Positions 17,860 through 27,044 of a stretch of 64,000 nt of DNA are shown here, one piece after another. The position numbers and the translations under genes are program-made. How positions within the stretch are numbered: position 1 is the first letter of the stretch; each line of letters opens with the position of its first letter. Where the stretch lies: assembly GCF_029203305.1 (NCBI RefSeq), contig NC_089462.1:1054001-1118000 (forward strand). Reading direction: 5' to 3'. Below the pieces are notes generated by a model. It did no database searches and was not told where the DNA came from. It saw only the letters and a list, made by a program, of their open reading frames with translations. This DNA is from Yamadazyma tenuis (Eukaryota; Ascomycota; Pichiomycetes; Serinales; Debaryomycetaceae).

Positions 17860-18408
17860 ATGTCAGGATTCGACATGCGCCCGAGACGGTTAGAAAATGA
17901 GCTACGAGGTGAACCAGAGCCTCGGAAATCTCGGCACAGATCCAGTACTGGATGCCTAACTTGCCGAAGAAAAAAAAAGAAGTGTGATGAAAAGCTGTAT
18001 CCCACATGCCAAAGTTGCCAGCATAAAAACTTGCGGTGTGAATGGCCACTGAAAGTCAACAAACTCCACCAGCAGCTTGGCCACGTACGCTACTATGGCG
18101 ATGAAGAGAAAGGCATTAAAACGAAGGTCCACAAATCCCAAGCGCATCAGAAAGCCATACTGGTTACACAGTTTTTGGACAGTATTCCTGTGTCTTTTGA
18201 TGTGAAAGGACTTTTTGATGAGTATGAATATACCCAAGATACTCTTTATAAGCCCTTGAACGATGACAAAAACTCCACTTCAGCTATAGTGGCTGAGTCG
18301 GCCAAATCTGAGCCCGAAAGCGATTTCATAGCTGAAACCTCAGAAAGCAGAAGGAACAACTTCTTACAGCGTATTGCATTGCAGCAGGACTGCGTGGATG
18401 ACCTCTAG
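17860..18408 (+). CDS. Short Zn2Cys6 zinc-cluster protein
   Basis: The 182-aa protein carries one perfect fungal binuclear zinc cluster near its N-terminus: Cys 32, 35, 42, 50, 53 and 60 (CX2CX6CX7CX2CX6C), flanked by basic RKSRHR and RRKKKK. Such clusters bind CGG/CCG triplets. It has no recognisable middle-homology (fungal TF) domain and ends about 120 residues after the cluster with FLQRIALQQDCVDDL. Full-length zinc-cluster activators are usually 500-1000 aa, so this is a minimal DNA-binding protein or a truncated gene. Read-through of the TAG gives only about 33 more codons before TAA. I chose the ATG at 17860 over 17647 because the upstream extension is hydrophobic and overlaps promoter-like CGCG elements. 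I cannot assign an ortholog. Confidence 0.7.
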   Translation: MSGFDMRPRRLENELRGEPEPRKSRHRSSTGCLTCRRKKKKCDEKLYPTCQSCQHKNLRCEWPLKVNKLHQQLGHVRYYGDEEKGIKTKVHKSQAHQKAILVTQFLDSIPVSFDVKGLFDEYEYTQDTLYKPLNDDKNSTSAIVAESAKSEPESDFIAETSESRRNNFLQRIALQQDCVDDL

Positions 18409-18687
18409 AAAACGTCCTACAGACGGGGGAATCCTTCTAAACATCATACGAGAAAGAATGAATCTGTCATTGTTGTGAACAGATTAGAACATATAAGAGC
18501 ATAAACCTTTCTTAAAATAAGTTTGACCTGTATTTTTCATGGAAAAAGGTTGATTATATTCGTTTATAAGCTCAAAGAGAATATATGTATACGATCTAGC
18601 TGAGAATCTGAGTTAGTACCAGATTAGCGAAGGCTGGAACGAGCAGGTGCGAAAATCAGCGACAGCCCCATGTTTGCAGCGCGCTTA

Positions 18688-18702
18688 ATCCGAAATTCGG
18701 AT
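18688..18702. promoter_or_regulatory. Perfect palindrome with CCG-N5-CGG
   Basis: ATCCGAAATTCGGAT is a perfect inverted repeat (7-bp arms around a single A) with CCG and CGG half-sites, the arrangement recognised by Zn2Cys6 factors. It lies 280 bp downstream of a zinc-cluster gene and 236 bp upstream of HAP2. Confidence 0.45.
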
Positions 18703-18761
18703 GAATCTCACTCAAAAAATTTTTCCTTTCCCTTATTACCAGTATAATTATTTTCCTACAC

Positions 18762-18768
18762 CCAATCA
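18762..18768 (+). promoter_or_regulatory. CCAATCA box upstream of HAP2
   Basis: A CCAAT pentamer in the HAP2 promoter, about 170 bp before the ATG. Hap2 itself is the CCAAT-binding subunit, so feedback is possible. CCAAT is short and this may be chance. Confidence 0.3.
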
Positions 18769-18938
18769 CCCACCTACCCAGTGACGACGAATTCTTAAGG
18801 ACCATAAGATTGTCATAGACTTCAAGTGTAACGTTTTTGTTTTCTTGCAAAATCCCTCCTCATCCTCCATCTATTTTGTGCAATTCACAAGTATATATTT
18901 GTTATTACCCTTGTGTCAGGTAACTAAAACATACACCA

Positions 18939-19703
18939 ATGACGTCTTTACACAATAGCGTACCTGAGGGCAATTACTATAATGAGCCAGTAGGATTGCC
19001 ATACTACAATTCCCATAATCAAAATGGCCAGCCTCCGTTTTACCAAGGAGATCAATCTGCTAATCCTGGCACTTACGAACAGAATGAACCTTCTTCTCAA
19101 TTCTATGGAGCCAACGGTGCGGCACCCGGTCCCAACAGTGCTGCAGTCGCATCATCTGGTTCTGGTCCCCACCGTACTTCACAACATGGTACTCCAACTT
19201 TTGGTCACGATCCAAATAGCGTTCTGGCAAATGTTAACCCATCCCCACAAGGTTCCACCTCATCCTCGTCCCACCAGGAGATTCCGGACGGAGGATCAAT
19301 GGGCATGGGAATAAACATGGCGATGAATATTCCAATCGAACAACAAGATGAAGCACCCTCAGAGCAACCTTTTTATGTGAATGCTAAGCAGTATCATCGA
19401 ATTTTGAAAAGGCGTATAGCCAGAGCCAAATTGGAAGAAACTTTGAAGATTGCCAGAACCCGTAAACCATACCTACACGAATCACGCCATAAACATGCAA
19501 TGAGACGGCCAAGAGGTCAAGGTGGCCGGTTCTTAACGGCAGCTGAAATAGCTGAGAAGGCTCGTTTAGATAAATCAAAGGAGTTGGAAGAAAAGAATAA
19601 AGAGGGATTATCTGATAGTAGCAGCAATGAAAACGAGAAAACGAACGATGTTAACGTTAAAAAAGAGAATCTTTTAGGTCTCATTAACGAGGATTCTGGT
19701 TAG
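18939..19703 (+). CDS. HAP2: CCAAT-binding factor subunit Hap2 (NF-YA)
   Basis: Hap2 is the sequence-specific subunit of the Hap2/3/5 complex controlling respiration and iron genes. The 254-aa protein has a Gln/Asn/Pro/Ser-rich N-terminal 140 residues. The NF-YA core follows at about 146-205: [20 protein letters not shown] (Hap3/Hap5 association helix), a linker, then [19 protein letters not shown] (DNA-binding helix and Gly-rich minor-groove loop). The C-terminus is acidic and Lys-rich. The ATG at 18939 is the only plausible start. It is convergent with CSE1 over 107 bp. Confidence 0.97.
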   Translation: MTSLHNSVPEGNYYNEPVGLPYYNSHNQNGQPPFYQGDQSANPGTYEQNEPSSQFYGANGAAPGPNSAAVASSGSGPHRTSQHGTPTFGHDPNSVLANVNPSPQGSTSSSSHQEIPDGGSMGMGINMAMNIPIEQQDEAPSEQPFYVNAKQYHRILKRRIARAKLEETLKIARTRKPYLHESRHKHAMRRPRGQGGRFLTAAEIAEKARLDKSKELEEKNKEGLSDSSSNENEKTNDVNVKKENLLGLINEDSG

Positions 19704-19810
19704 ACATTTTATTAGACCATCTTTGTCTTTTTACTTTGTAATTATATTTGTATTTTAAGTAGGTTCTGTTAAATTTAGGTTTACTTTTTAATATCTTGTT
19801 TGGGTCCACA

Positions 19811-22759
19811 CTATAAGAGGACTTGTAAAGCATTCTGGGATTCAAGGGAAATCTGGCTAACAATACTACCATCTACCAATTTGACCCCATTGCTCACAAT
19901 CTGTTTAATATGATTTAAGTCATTATTCTTTATTTCACTGAGAGGGTCAAATGGTTCTACTTGTATGGTCACAAGTTTCGAAAAATTGGATCCAAAAGAA
20001 CCCACATCCAAGTCCAATTCACTGAGTGCCACATTTTTCAAGTCGTCGGCATTGGCTATCACATCCTTGTTTAAACTCATCAAGCTTGTGGAGCTCTTAG
20101 CAATCTGTTCCAACAAAATGATCTTGAGGGTTGAGTTAATCAAATCGGAGTTGACTAACTGCAGTAATCCAATCAAATTGATCTTTTTATCACGTAAATT
20201 TTGGAAACTGGAAAGATTAGGCAATACAAGGTTGGATAAGATTTGTTCAAACACACCCGGTTGTGGTAGATTGATTAAAGTTATGATAAAATTGGCATTC
20301 AACCCGGGGTTCCTAATGTTCAATGACTTGTTCAAAGGAAGCGAACTAATGGAAAACACAAAAGTAATGAACCTCTTCAAGAACTTCTCTGTTCGGGAAT
20401 TTTTTAATCTGGTCAATATCAATACAGCAATACTTTTCAAGAATTTTTCCAATACACGTAAAGGTATGTAAAGCAAAATGGTCTCCAACAACTCAAACCC
20501 ATACACCTCATTAAGCTTCGATGCAATTAATTTCTGGAAGATTCCCAATAATGGTGTGACGGTTTCATGAGTGCTAAACACTTTATAGTCATATTTGATA
20601 ATTGAAATCAATAATCTGGTGATACCAGGAATATTTCCTCTGAATTGCCATAAATTTGGGGACATGAGTGGTTTAATGAGCTGGGTGTATTCCAGGGGAA
20701 GATTCAGTGATTCATTTCCTGGCAATCTCTCTAACATATAAGCCAAAACTTGGAATGTATAAGGAACAAATTCTTGAACATCTTCGTTCAATATGTTCAA
20801 CAAGTTTGGCAAAATCAACACTATCAACTCATTTACTTTATCATCAGATGAGAATTTGACCAATAACCCTAAACTTTCGAATATATAGTGAGAGAATTTT
20901 GGGTTAGCAGGATTCTTGGATATTTTAGCTAAAATATCCAACAATTGAGTGATGATAACCTTTTTGAAGTCAAAGGGGACAAGATCCTCAGAAGTGTTCA
21001 ATACCCTCATGATTGACTTCACTAAAAATTCATTCTCGGAAAGCTTTTCTGGGGGTTTGTCATAACTTGAAGTGATTAATTTGAACAAATTCGATAAGAT
21101 ATCATTCAAATACGGTTGAAGATCGAATTTGTTTAAAATTACTTCATGAGCTTCTGCAAAGCTCGTCATAGACAATAACTTCTCCATAACGATAGCTGCA
21201 TATGTATAAATAACCGGGTTTGGATTAGTTAAATGTGACACAAGCAATGGAAGGACAGACAACAACTGTTCTTTGGTCAATTGGTTTCTGAAGATTAAAA
21301 TGTATTTGACGGAGTCAGTAATCAAGATTGGGTGAATACTTGCAGTATTAGCAGCAAGTAAATAGTTGGAGATGTTTTCAGAAAAGAACTTAACCACATC
21401 GACCAAAACATTTGTAGAAGTGACTCCAATATTTGTCACTGAGCCTTTTGCAGCCAATGAACTGAATAAGTAAATGGCCAAATCTTTGCTTTGCCAATTG
21501 GCTTTGTCGTTGGAGTTTTCCAAAAAGTTATTAACATATCTCATAACGATGTCTGTGAGTAATTCGTTATTGATTTCTTTCAATTCTCTCAAAAAATCGG
21601 TCGCCAGCTTTCTTCTGGAATCAAACTCGGATCCTTCAACATCGAAACGTACAAAATTAATTGGTTCATCTTCAAACATCTCTAAGTCCACCTCACGCAA
21701 GTAAATGTTTGGGAGAATGATTTTCTTCAATATTTCATTCAAGCTGTCTTCATTGTTGAAGATGTTTTGGTAATTTGACAATTTTATTATTAGGGTCAAG
21801 AACTGCAAGCATTTGACAATCAATAAGTCAAACTTTTGTTGCTTGGTAATAGAAGTAGTGATCAACTCCCAAACAATTTTAATGAAGTTCTCGATCAATG
21901 GTTCAAAGATTTCGGTGTATCTGGTGATGTATAAGTTTACCAATTCGATGACAGACGTCTTGATCTTTATAATTACATCTACTTCTTCATCATCATCAGC
22001 GTCAGTAATCAAGTCGGACAGAAAATTAAGGTATTTATGCATAATCTTCATTCCATTCATCATGTTATCTTCGAAAAATTCGGGGATGTCTTGACAGTTC
22101 AAATCATAGTATATCTGGATCAAAAGTAGCAAGTTATCAAGATAAATCTTCAAATTGGCCTGGTCTCTCTGGGCAAGACTAGTATCAATGAGTTCATCTA
22201 TTTTGGTTAACAACATCAAGAAGGGTTCGGCAAAGTTGTCCAACACTAATTTAATCTCCATAAAAAGTTCATCACTTCTGAATAAAGGTCTCCATTTTTT
22301 GAAGATAGAGTGACTTACCAACAAGATAGACTTGTTCGTTTTGAAGTCTGAGGTGGAAAACCTCGAAATTAAGTCGTCAATCAAGCTACCCCAACGGTGA
22401 GGGAAGTCCAGCTCGGCAATGATGGCGATACATTCACCTATTTGCACTTGCAAGTTGTTTGGTAAATTGACCATCACATTCAACATCTCGGTTTTCAAAT
22501 ATTCGACATCCAGTACAGGAAGTAAGTGATCACCATTTTCATTGACCCATTTCCGTTTGATCAAATTCTTCAAGAAAATGACAGCAGATAATCTGATTGA
22601 ATTATTTACTTGGGCAGCCGATATGATCTTCAATAAATTGACAGAGAATTCAGGTAACATTTCGATGTCTTTTAACTGTTGTTCAGCGATCCTCGCATAC
22701 TGTGGCGAGAGAGACCTTTCTAAGCATGTTGCAATCGATTCCAAAGTGTTTTCCGCCAT
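19811..22759 (-). CDS. CSE1: Exportin Cse1 (CAS), importin-alpha re-exporter
   Basis: Cse1 is the karyopherin that returns importin alpha (Srp1) to the cytoplasm with Ran-GTP. The 982-aa length is typical. The importin-beta N-terminal block is clear: PQYARIAEQQLKDIE, then VNNSIRLSAVIFLKNLIKRKW. The Cse1-type HEAT array follows, with QIGECIAIIAELDFPHRW and HSIFKKWRPLFRSDELF. An acidic loop (TDADDDEEVDVIIK, about 260-275) and the C-terminal CAS domain (SVLPLLVSHLTNPNPVIYTYA onwards) are also visible. The ATG at 22759 (MAENTLES) is the first in the frame; a TTG lies upstream at 22783. A TCGCGA lies 61 bp upstream. Known roles include chromosome segregation. Confidence 0.96.
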   Translation of the reverse strand: MAENTLESIATCLERSLSPQYARIAEQQLKDIEMLPEFSVNLLKIISAAQVNNSIRLSAVIFLKNLIKRKWVNENGDHLLPVLDVEYLKTEMLNVMVNLPNNLQVQIGECIAIIAELDFPHRWGSLIDDLISRFSTSDFKTNKSILLVSHSIFKKWRPLFRSDELFMEIKLVLDNFAEPFLMLLTKIDELIDTSLAQRDQANLKIYLDNLLLLIQIYYDLNCQDIPEFFEDNMMNGMKIMHKYLNFLSDLITDADDDEEVDVIIKIKTSVIELVNLYITRYTEIFEPLIENFIKIVWELITTSITKQQKFDLLIVKCLQFLTLIIKLSNYQNIFNNEDSLNEILKKIILPNIYLREVDLEMFEDEPINFVRFDVEGSEFDSRRKLATDFLRELKEINNELLTDIVMRYVNNFLENSNDKANWQSKDLAIYLFSSLAAKGSVTNIGVTSTNVLVDVVKFFSENISNYLLAANTASIHPILITDSVKYILIFRNQLTKEQLLSVLPLLVSHLTNPNPVIYTYAAIVMEKLLSMTSFAEAHEVILNKFDLQPYLNDILSNLFKLITSSYDKPPEKLSENEFLVKSIMRVLNTSEDLVPFDFKKVIITQLLDILAKISKNPANPKFSHYIFESLGLLVKFSSDDKVNELIVLILPNLLNILNEDVQEFVPYTFQVLAYMLERLPGNESLNLPLEYTQLIKPLMSPNLWQFRGNIPGITRLLISIIKYDYKVFSTHETVTPLLGIFQKLIASKLNEVYGFELLETILLYIPLRVLEKFLKSIAVLILTRLKNSRTEKFLKRFITFVFSISSLPLNKSLNIRNPGLNANFIITLINLPQPGVFEQILSNLVLPNLSSFQNLRDKKINLIGLLQLVNSDLINSTLKIILLEQIAKSSTSLMSLNKDVIANADDLKNVALSELDLDVGSFGSNFSKLVTIQVEPFDPLSEIKNNDLNHIKQIVSNGVKLVDGSIVSQISLESQNALQVLL

Positions 22760-22819
22760 AGTGGTGCAATAAACAAAAAGCAAGCGTATATGATCGTAGA
22801 TTTTTCAATTACTGCTTCA

Positions 22820-22825
22820 TCGCGA
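22820..22825. promoter_or_regulatory. TCGCGA promoter element of CSE1
   Basis: A palindromic CGCG-core hexamer about 61 bp upstream of the CSE1 ATG on the minus strand. It is one of the recurring CGCG elements. Confidence 0.35.
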
Positions 22826-23012
22826 ACAACATTGATTTTGCCCAGTTGCACAAAAAATTGATCTATTAGTGTTATACAATTATATAGATGGAACCGTATA
22901 CGATATATAGAGTTAATATGTTTAAAAGGAAGTTGCACATAGTAGAGAACCGTCCAACAACGCCTTTCAACGTAAAAAGTGAGGGAAGATAAAGATAAAG
23001 CTATTCCCCCAA

Positions 23013-23999
23013 TTACTTGGGCAACTGTTGTGCAGTGTTTGACTTAGCTTGTTTTTGTTTAGCAACAGCGTATACTAAACCGGCAACAAATCCAAGGAAA
23101 ATAGATGAAACTGAGAAGAAATTGACTGCAGCTTCAAAGAAAATCAAACCAGACAAGGCAATAGGCAACTTGTTCAAAGCACCAACCATGGAATAAGTTG
23201 TTGAAGACGTAACTCTGACACACCATGCAGAACAGTAAGAGATTCCAACGGAGGTGAGACCCGAAAAAAGCATGGCCATGACAGTAGCGGTTCTATTTTC
23301 AGCTGGGAAGTTTTTTGAAACATTCTCAGCGGACCAGTCTTCGAAAAGAAACGAACATACTAATAAAATTGGAATAGACAACAAGTTATTGTAGAAAGTG
23401 GTGTCAAAATCCTTGAAGTTAGTCAACTTTATTCTCTTTTTCATGATTAAAACAAAGGCAGCAGCAGCAAAACAGTTGACAAACATCCAGAAGTATCCCA
23501 AGTATAACTCGAAAAGGTCACCAGCAGGTACTCCTTTAGCATCACCATAGTAAGCAATGACAGAAGAAAGGACCATCAAGAAGAAAGAACCCAAGGTCAT
23601 TGGAGTGACCTTTGCACCAAACCACAATACTTCACCATAAGCAATCAAAATAATGGTCAAATTCTTGAAGATGGTATAAACTGGAACACTCAAGTATTGA
23701 ATGGCCTTAGATCCAGTATAGATCATGGCCACCAATAAAGCAGCAATAGGGAACCATTTTTTGGCTTCATCCTTGTTGAATTGCCTGTAAGTAATGATAT
23801 TAAGGGATTTCAAAGTACTAATAGCCACAATACAAGTAACGGATTGAATGGCCAAGAGGAAAAAGTTCAAGTTGAAGTCTCCAGATAAGACAAACTTATT
23901 AGTCAAAGTCATCAAGATAGATGAAGCACAATAGGAGAAGATGGACACAGGTGCTGAGTTCACTATGGAACTTGGTCCGGAGTAAGAAGATTTTTCCAT
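23013..23999 (-). CDS. VRG4: Golgi GDP-mannose transporter
   Basis: Vrg4 exchanges GDP-mannose for GMP across the Golgi membrane to feed mannosylation. The 328-aa protein has about ten hydrophobic segments. It carries the diagnostic GALNK nucleotide-sugar motif (273-277) and the family N-terminus [21 protein letters not shown] place the start at 23999 ([11 protein letters not shown]). An in-frame ATG at 24095 would add 32 residues ([20 protein letters not shown] onwards), but that stretch contains a perfect TACTAAC, so it may be intronic leader. The protein ends in a Lys/Gln tail typical of Golgi retrieval. It lies in a four-gene minus-strand run with CSE1, ADE4 and DHH1. Confidence 0.95.
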   Translation of the reverse strand: MEKSSYSGPSSIVNSAPVSIFSYCASSILMTLTNKFVLSGDFNLNFFLLAIQSVTCIVAISTLKSLNIITYRQFNKDEAKKWFPIAALLVAMIYTGSKAIQYLSVPVYTIFKNLTIILIAYGEVLWFGAKVTPMTLGSFFLMVLSSVIAYYGDAKGVPAGDLFELYLGYFWMFVNCFAAAAFVLIMKKRIKLTNFKDFDTTFYNNLLSIPILLVCSFLFEDWSAENVSKNFPAENRTATVMAMLFSGLTSVGISYCSAWCVRVTSSTTYSMVGALNKLPIALSGLIFFEAAVNFFSVSSIFLGFVAGLVYAVAKQKQAKSNTAQQLPK

Positions 24000-24852
24000 G
24001 CTAATAGTAGACGTGTTTTTTCTGTTGAGGGATCTGAATTTTTTCTGAAGGTAATAAACGGTATGAGTTAGTAAATATGCCAGCAATAATCCCATACAAT
24101 GGTCAAAAGAGCAATAATATTATAACCTAAGAGTGAGGTTAAAGTTTGAAAAGAAAAATTAGACCAACTGTTTTTTTTCAACGGAGAAAAAATTGTATTT
24201 ATCCACCAAAAAAGTACAGGATAACTATTTCGAAATCGATACTGCCCCTGGGTGAACACAATAGCGCGGTGACAAAACAAAGCAAAAAAATAAAAATCTT
24301 TGCGTAACAAAACAAAGGAAAACACGCTTATCTGGGTTGAGGCATCTTGGAATGCCTGCAATATGAACTACGACGTCCTAAAGAAGATCAAATTAGTGTA
24401 TAGGCCGATAGATCAGCAGATTTCTATTTGGCTTCTTGCTCGGCACCAAGTGTGTTAGAATATTGAGTGAATGTGTACAAATGTGTACCTGTGTTTTGCG
24501 TGCTCATACACATATTGTTTTGTATATTGTTATACCAGCGCACATTACCTTGGATTTTGTGAGACTTTATTCTCGATAACATGCAGTATGTACATTGCTA
24601 AGTTTCAGTGAGGAACATCAGATGAAATGTCAAATTCACGGCTGGTTTTATATTGTTTTTAATGATAAAGCGAACAATCTGTTTTAGTATCTAGTTTGAA
24701 ACGCTTATATATATTAGCTGCCCGGCTGGGATTCGAGTTTTTGTGCGACTTGATTGGGCAAAGGCCCGTGGCAGCGCGTACTATATTGTCAAACCACTCG
24801 TAATTTTCCCCTATTTCTGGTGCTGTATGTATTCCACTTGTATATATCTCTA
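24000..24852. other. Intergenic region, VRG4 leader and ADE4 3' flank
   Basis: This 853-bp gap holds a TACTAAC branch-point sequence (minus strand, 24073 to 24067) and CGCG cores at 24265 and 24775. It also holds a tandem decamer AATGTGTACA/AATGTGTACC near 24470-24489 and TATATATA near 24706. A tRNA-like fragment around 24720-24800 was examined and rejected. Confidence 0.55.
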
Positions 24853-26445
24853 TTATGGAGCATAGTCACCACGGTTGTAAATACTGATGTCTACTTCGGC
24901 TTTGACATCAACCATGTCACTGGCATCAATACATGCATCTACGCTCATTCCCATGCCTTGTCTATCCTTTAACCGCTGGTTTTGAGCTCTAATCTTTTCC
25001 AACTCTTGCAAATAGTTGTCCTCAACTCCAGTAATGTAGTTACCAGTAAATACTCCGATCTCAAATTGCTTGATCTCTTCACTTTGACAACACGCCACCA
25101 AGTCTTCCAATTCTTGGTAGATCACCAAGTCGGCTCCAATAACCTTGCTGATTTCTTCCTCATCTCTGTTAAATCCGACTAAAGCCTTGGTATCAGCCAA
25201 GTCGATACCGTAGATATGGTTGAACCGTATAGGGGGAGAGCACAGGGCGAAATAAACCTTCCTGGCACCAGCTTCACGAGCCATTTGGACGATTTCTTTC
25301 GAGGTGGTTCCTCTCACAATCGAATCATCCACCAATAACACACTCTTACCTTTGAATTCAGACTCCATAGCGTTCAATTTCCGTCTCACTGAAGATCTTC
25401 TTTCCTGTTGATCAGGCATAATGAAGGTTCTGCCAATATATCTATTTTTGACGAACCCTTCACGGAAAGGTACATCCAATTTTACCGCACATTGAAGAGC
25501 AGAAGTTCTTGAAGTATCGGGTACAGGAATTACCACATCGATTTCCTCTCGAGTTAAGTATTGGGTGATTTTGTTAGCGAGCTTGTTACCCATTTCAATC
25601 CGGGATCTATACACGGACACTCCATCTAAAATAGAATCGGGTCTGGCAAAGTAAACGTATTCAAAGATATCAGGAGCAAAGATTTTTGGGGGTACTACTT
25701 GTCTGAATTCTGGTTGCTTGGTAGGGTCCTTTTGAATGATAACGGCCTCACCAGGACGAACATCTCTGAATTTGTTATATCCATGAGCTTTCAAAACCAC
25801 CGATTCACTGGCCAACATGTAATCTTTAAGGCCAGTAACGGCGTTAACTCTTTCTCCAAACAATAAAGGTCTGATCCCGTTTGGATCACGGAATCCTATT
25901 ATACCATAACCAGCCAACATGGCCACACAGGCGTAAGCTCCACGAATAGCTTCCATAGTACCCTTCAAAGCAGAGAAAAGATCCTGGTTGTTGACACGGG
26001 ATTTGTTGAACTTATCCAACTCACTTGCAAAGTAGTTGATCAACAACTCGGAATCTGAGTCGGTGTTTATATGACGATGAACGGTTTCGTCCAAGTACTT
26101 CTTCAATTCAAGAGAGTTCACCAAATTACCGTTGTGACTCAATGTGATTCCGTATGGAGAATTAACGTAGAACGGTTGAGCCTCACTTCCGGCACTGGAA
26201 CCAGCAGTAGGATATCTTAAATGAGTGATACCCATGTTTCCAACAAGGTTGTTCATTCTTTGTGGGGTGAAGACGTCTCTAGCCATCCCATTACCCTTAC
26301 ATTGATAAAACCGACCTTTAGATCCACAGGTGACAATTCCGGCAGCATCCTGACCTCTATGCTGTAAAAACATAGCGCCTTCGAATAATTCAGGCGCTAC
26401 ATTGGCAGTCTGGTCGCTTAATACCACACCTAAGATCCCACACAT
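24853..26445 (-). CDS. ADE4: Amidophosphoribosyltransferase (PRPP amidotransferase)
   Basis: Ade4 catalyses the first committed step of purine synthesis, PRPP plus glutamine to phosphoribosylamine. The 530-aa protein starts MCGILGVV, so Cys2 becomes the N-terminal nucleophile of the class II glutaminase. LQHRGQDAAGI, RYPTAGSSAGSEAQPF and SHNGNLVN follow. The phosphoribosyltransferase domain shows the PRPP loop VLLVDDSIVRGTTS (about 365-378) and the family motif FVKNRYIGRTFI. Codon 401 (25243-25245) is CTG and lies in VYFA-x-CSPP, where bacterial and S. cerevisiae enzymes have Ser. This is good evidence for CUG as serine. A TGACTC lies 65 bp upstream. Confidence 0.97.
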   Translation of the reverse strand: MCGILGVVLSDQTANVAPELFEGAMFLQHRGQDAAGIVTCGSKGRFYQCKGNGMARDVFTPQRMNNLVGNMGITHLRYPTAGSSAGSEAQPFYVNSPYGITLSHNGNLVNSLELKKYLDETVHRHINTDSDSELLINYFASELDKFNKSRVNNQDLFSALKGTMEAIRGAYACVAMLAGYGIIGFRDPNGIRPLLFGERVNAVTGLKDYMLASESVVLKAHGYNKFRDVRPGEAVIIQKDPTKQPEFRQVVPPKIFAPDIFEYVYFARPDSILDGVSVYRSRIEMGNKLANKITQYLTREEIDVVIPVPDTSRTSALQCAVKLDVPFREGFVKNRYIGRTFIMPDQQERRSSVRRKLNAMESEFKGKSVLLVDDSIVRGTTSKEIVQMAREAGARKVYFALCSPPIRFNHIYGIDLADTKALVGFNRDEEEISKVIGADLVIYQELEDLVACCQSEEIKQFEIGVFTGNYITGVEDNYLQELEKIRAQNQRLKDRQGMGMSVDACIDASDMVDVKAEVDISIYNRGDYAP

Positions 26446-26509
26446 TGATATTTGCTAGTATTTAATAAGAAATTTTTTCTTTTGTCTCTGTAATTTATTA
26501 ATTAGAAAA

Positions 26510-26515
26510 GAGTCA
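26510..26515 (-). promoter_or_regulatory. TGACTC (Bas1/Gcn4-type) site upstream of ADE4
   Basis: GAGTCA on the plus strand reads TGACTC on the ADE4 strand, 65 bp upstream of its ATG. TGACTC is the core bound by Bas1 and Gcn4 and is the usual ADE-gene element in S. cerevisiae. Use in this clade is inferred. Confidence 0.5.
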
Positions 26516-26535
26516 AGCGCGGCCTCATCGTCTCA

Positions 26536-26541
26536 TCGCGA
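26536..26541. promoter_or_regulatory. TCGCGA element upstream of ADE4
   Basis: Palindromic CGCG-core hexamer about 91 bp upstream of the ADE4 ATG. A second core (GCGCGG at 26517) lies between it and the gene, next to the TGACTC. Confidence 0.35.
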
Positions 26542-27044
26542 TAACATACGCAGTTGAGAAACCTGATTTTAAAGTTGTAGTGCATTTGGGGAAAGCAACG
26601 CAGAATATCTACAGTAATATGATACGCTTATGAATATTTGTACCCATAGGCCAAATATACAGAATGATAGCTTACCTCTACGCTAAATTCCCTCGATTCG
26701 TATATTATACATCGAGAAAGGTGAAAATCAAAAGGCCAAGGTGGGTCACCTCAAACACTATAAAACACCTCTTCTATCATTAGAAAAGACAAAGTATAAA
26801 ACAAAAAACAAGCTCATGGCAAACCTAACAGTCCAATCATGAAAAGGAATAAATCAAGTTTAGTCAAATAAAAAAAACACAGGAAGCGGGTTTCATAAAA
26901 TCATTAGTCTTCGTAGAATCATTATTCCAAAGAGCATTGACTCCTTAGCATAGGTTTCATGGATTCATTTTTTTTGTTTTTATGGATTTTTCATTTGGTT
27001 AGGGGTTTCAATGCGTTCCACATTTAAATAATGTAATGCCTGAA

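Larger units (their letters stand above)
18409..18938. other. Intergenic region, HAP2 promoter
   Basis: This 530-bp gap holds AGCGCGCTTAAT at 18678-18689, which resembles a copy at 17751. It also holds the 15-bp palindrome at 18688-18702 and a CCAATCA box at 18762-18768. A 64-codon minus-strand ORF (18656-18850) has no recognisable features and I do not call it. Confidence 0.6.
26446..27044. other. Intergenic region between DHH1 and ADE4
   Basis: This 599-bp gap holds the ADE4 promoter (TGACTC and two CGCG cores within 100 bp of the ATG) and the AT-rich DHH1 3' flank with T-runs near 26967. I see no gene. Confidence 0.6.

Noticed and set aside
18656..18850. 64-codon minus-strand ORF in the HAP2 promoter
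   Set aside because: It overlaps the palindrome and CCAAT box, has no TATA or conserved-looking sequence, and is of a length expected by chance.
19965..20471. 168-codon plus-strand ORF
   Set aside because: Antisense shadow of CSE1, no recognisable domain.
24720..24801. tRNA-like fragment on the minus strand (CGAGTGGTTT resembling an A box, CTCGAATCCC resembling a T loop)
   Set aside because: The putative T stem does not pair (AAAAC against CCAGC), no acceptor stem closes it, and no anticodon arm can be drawn.
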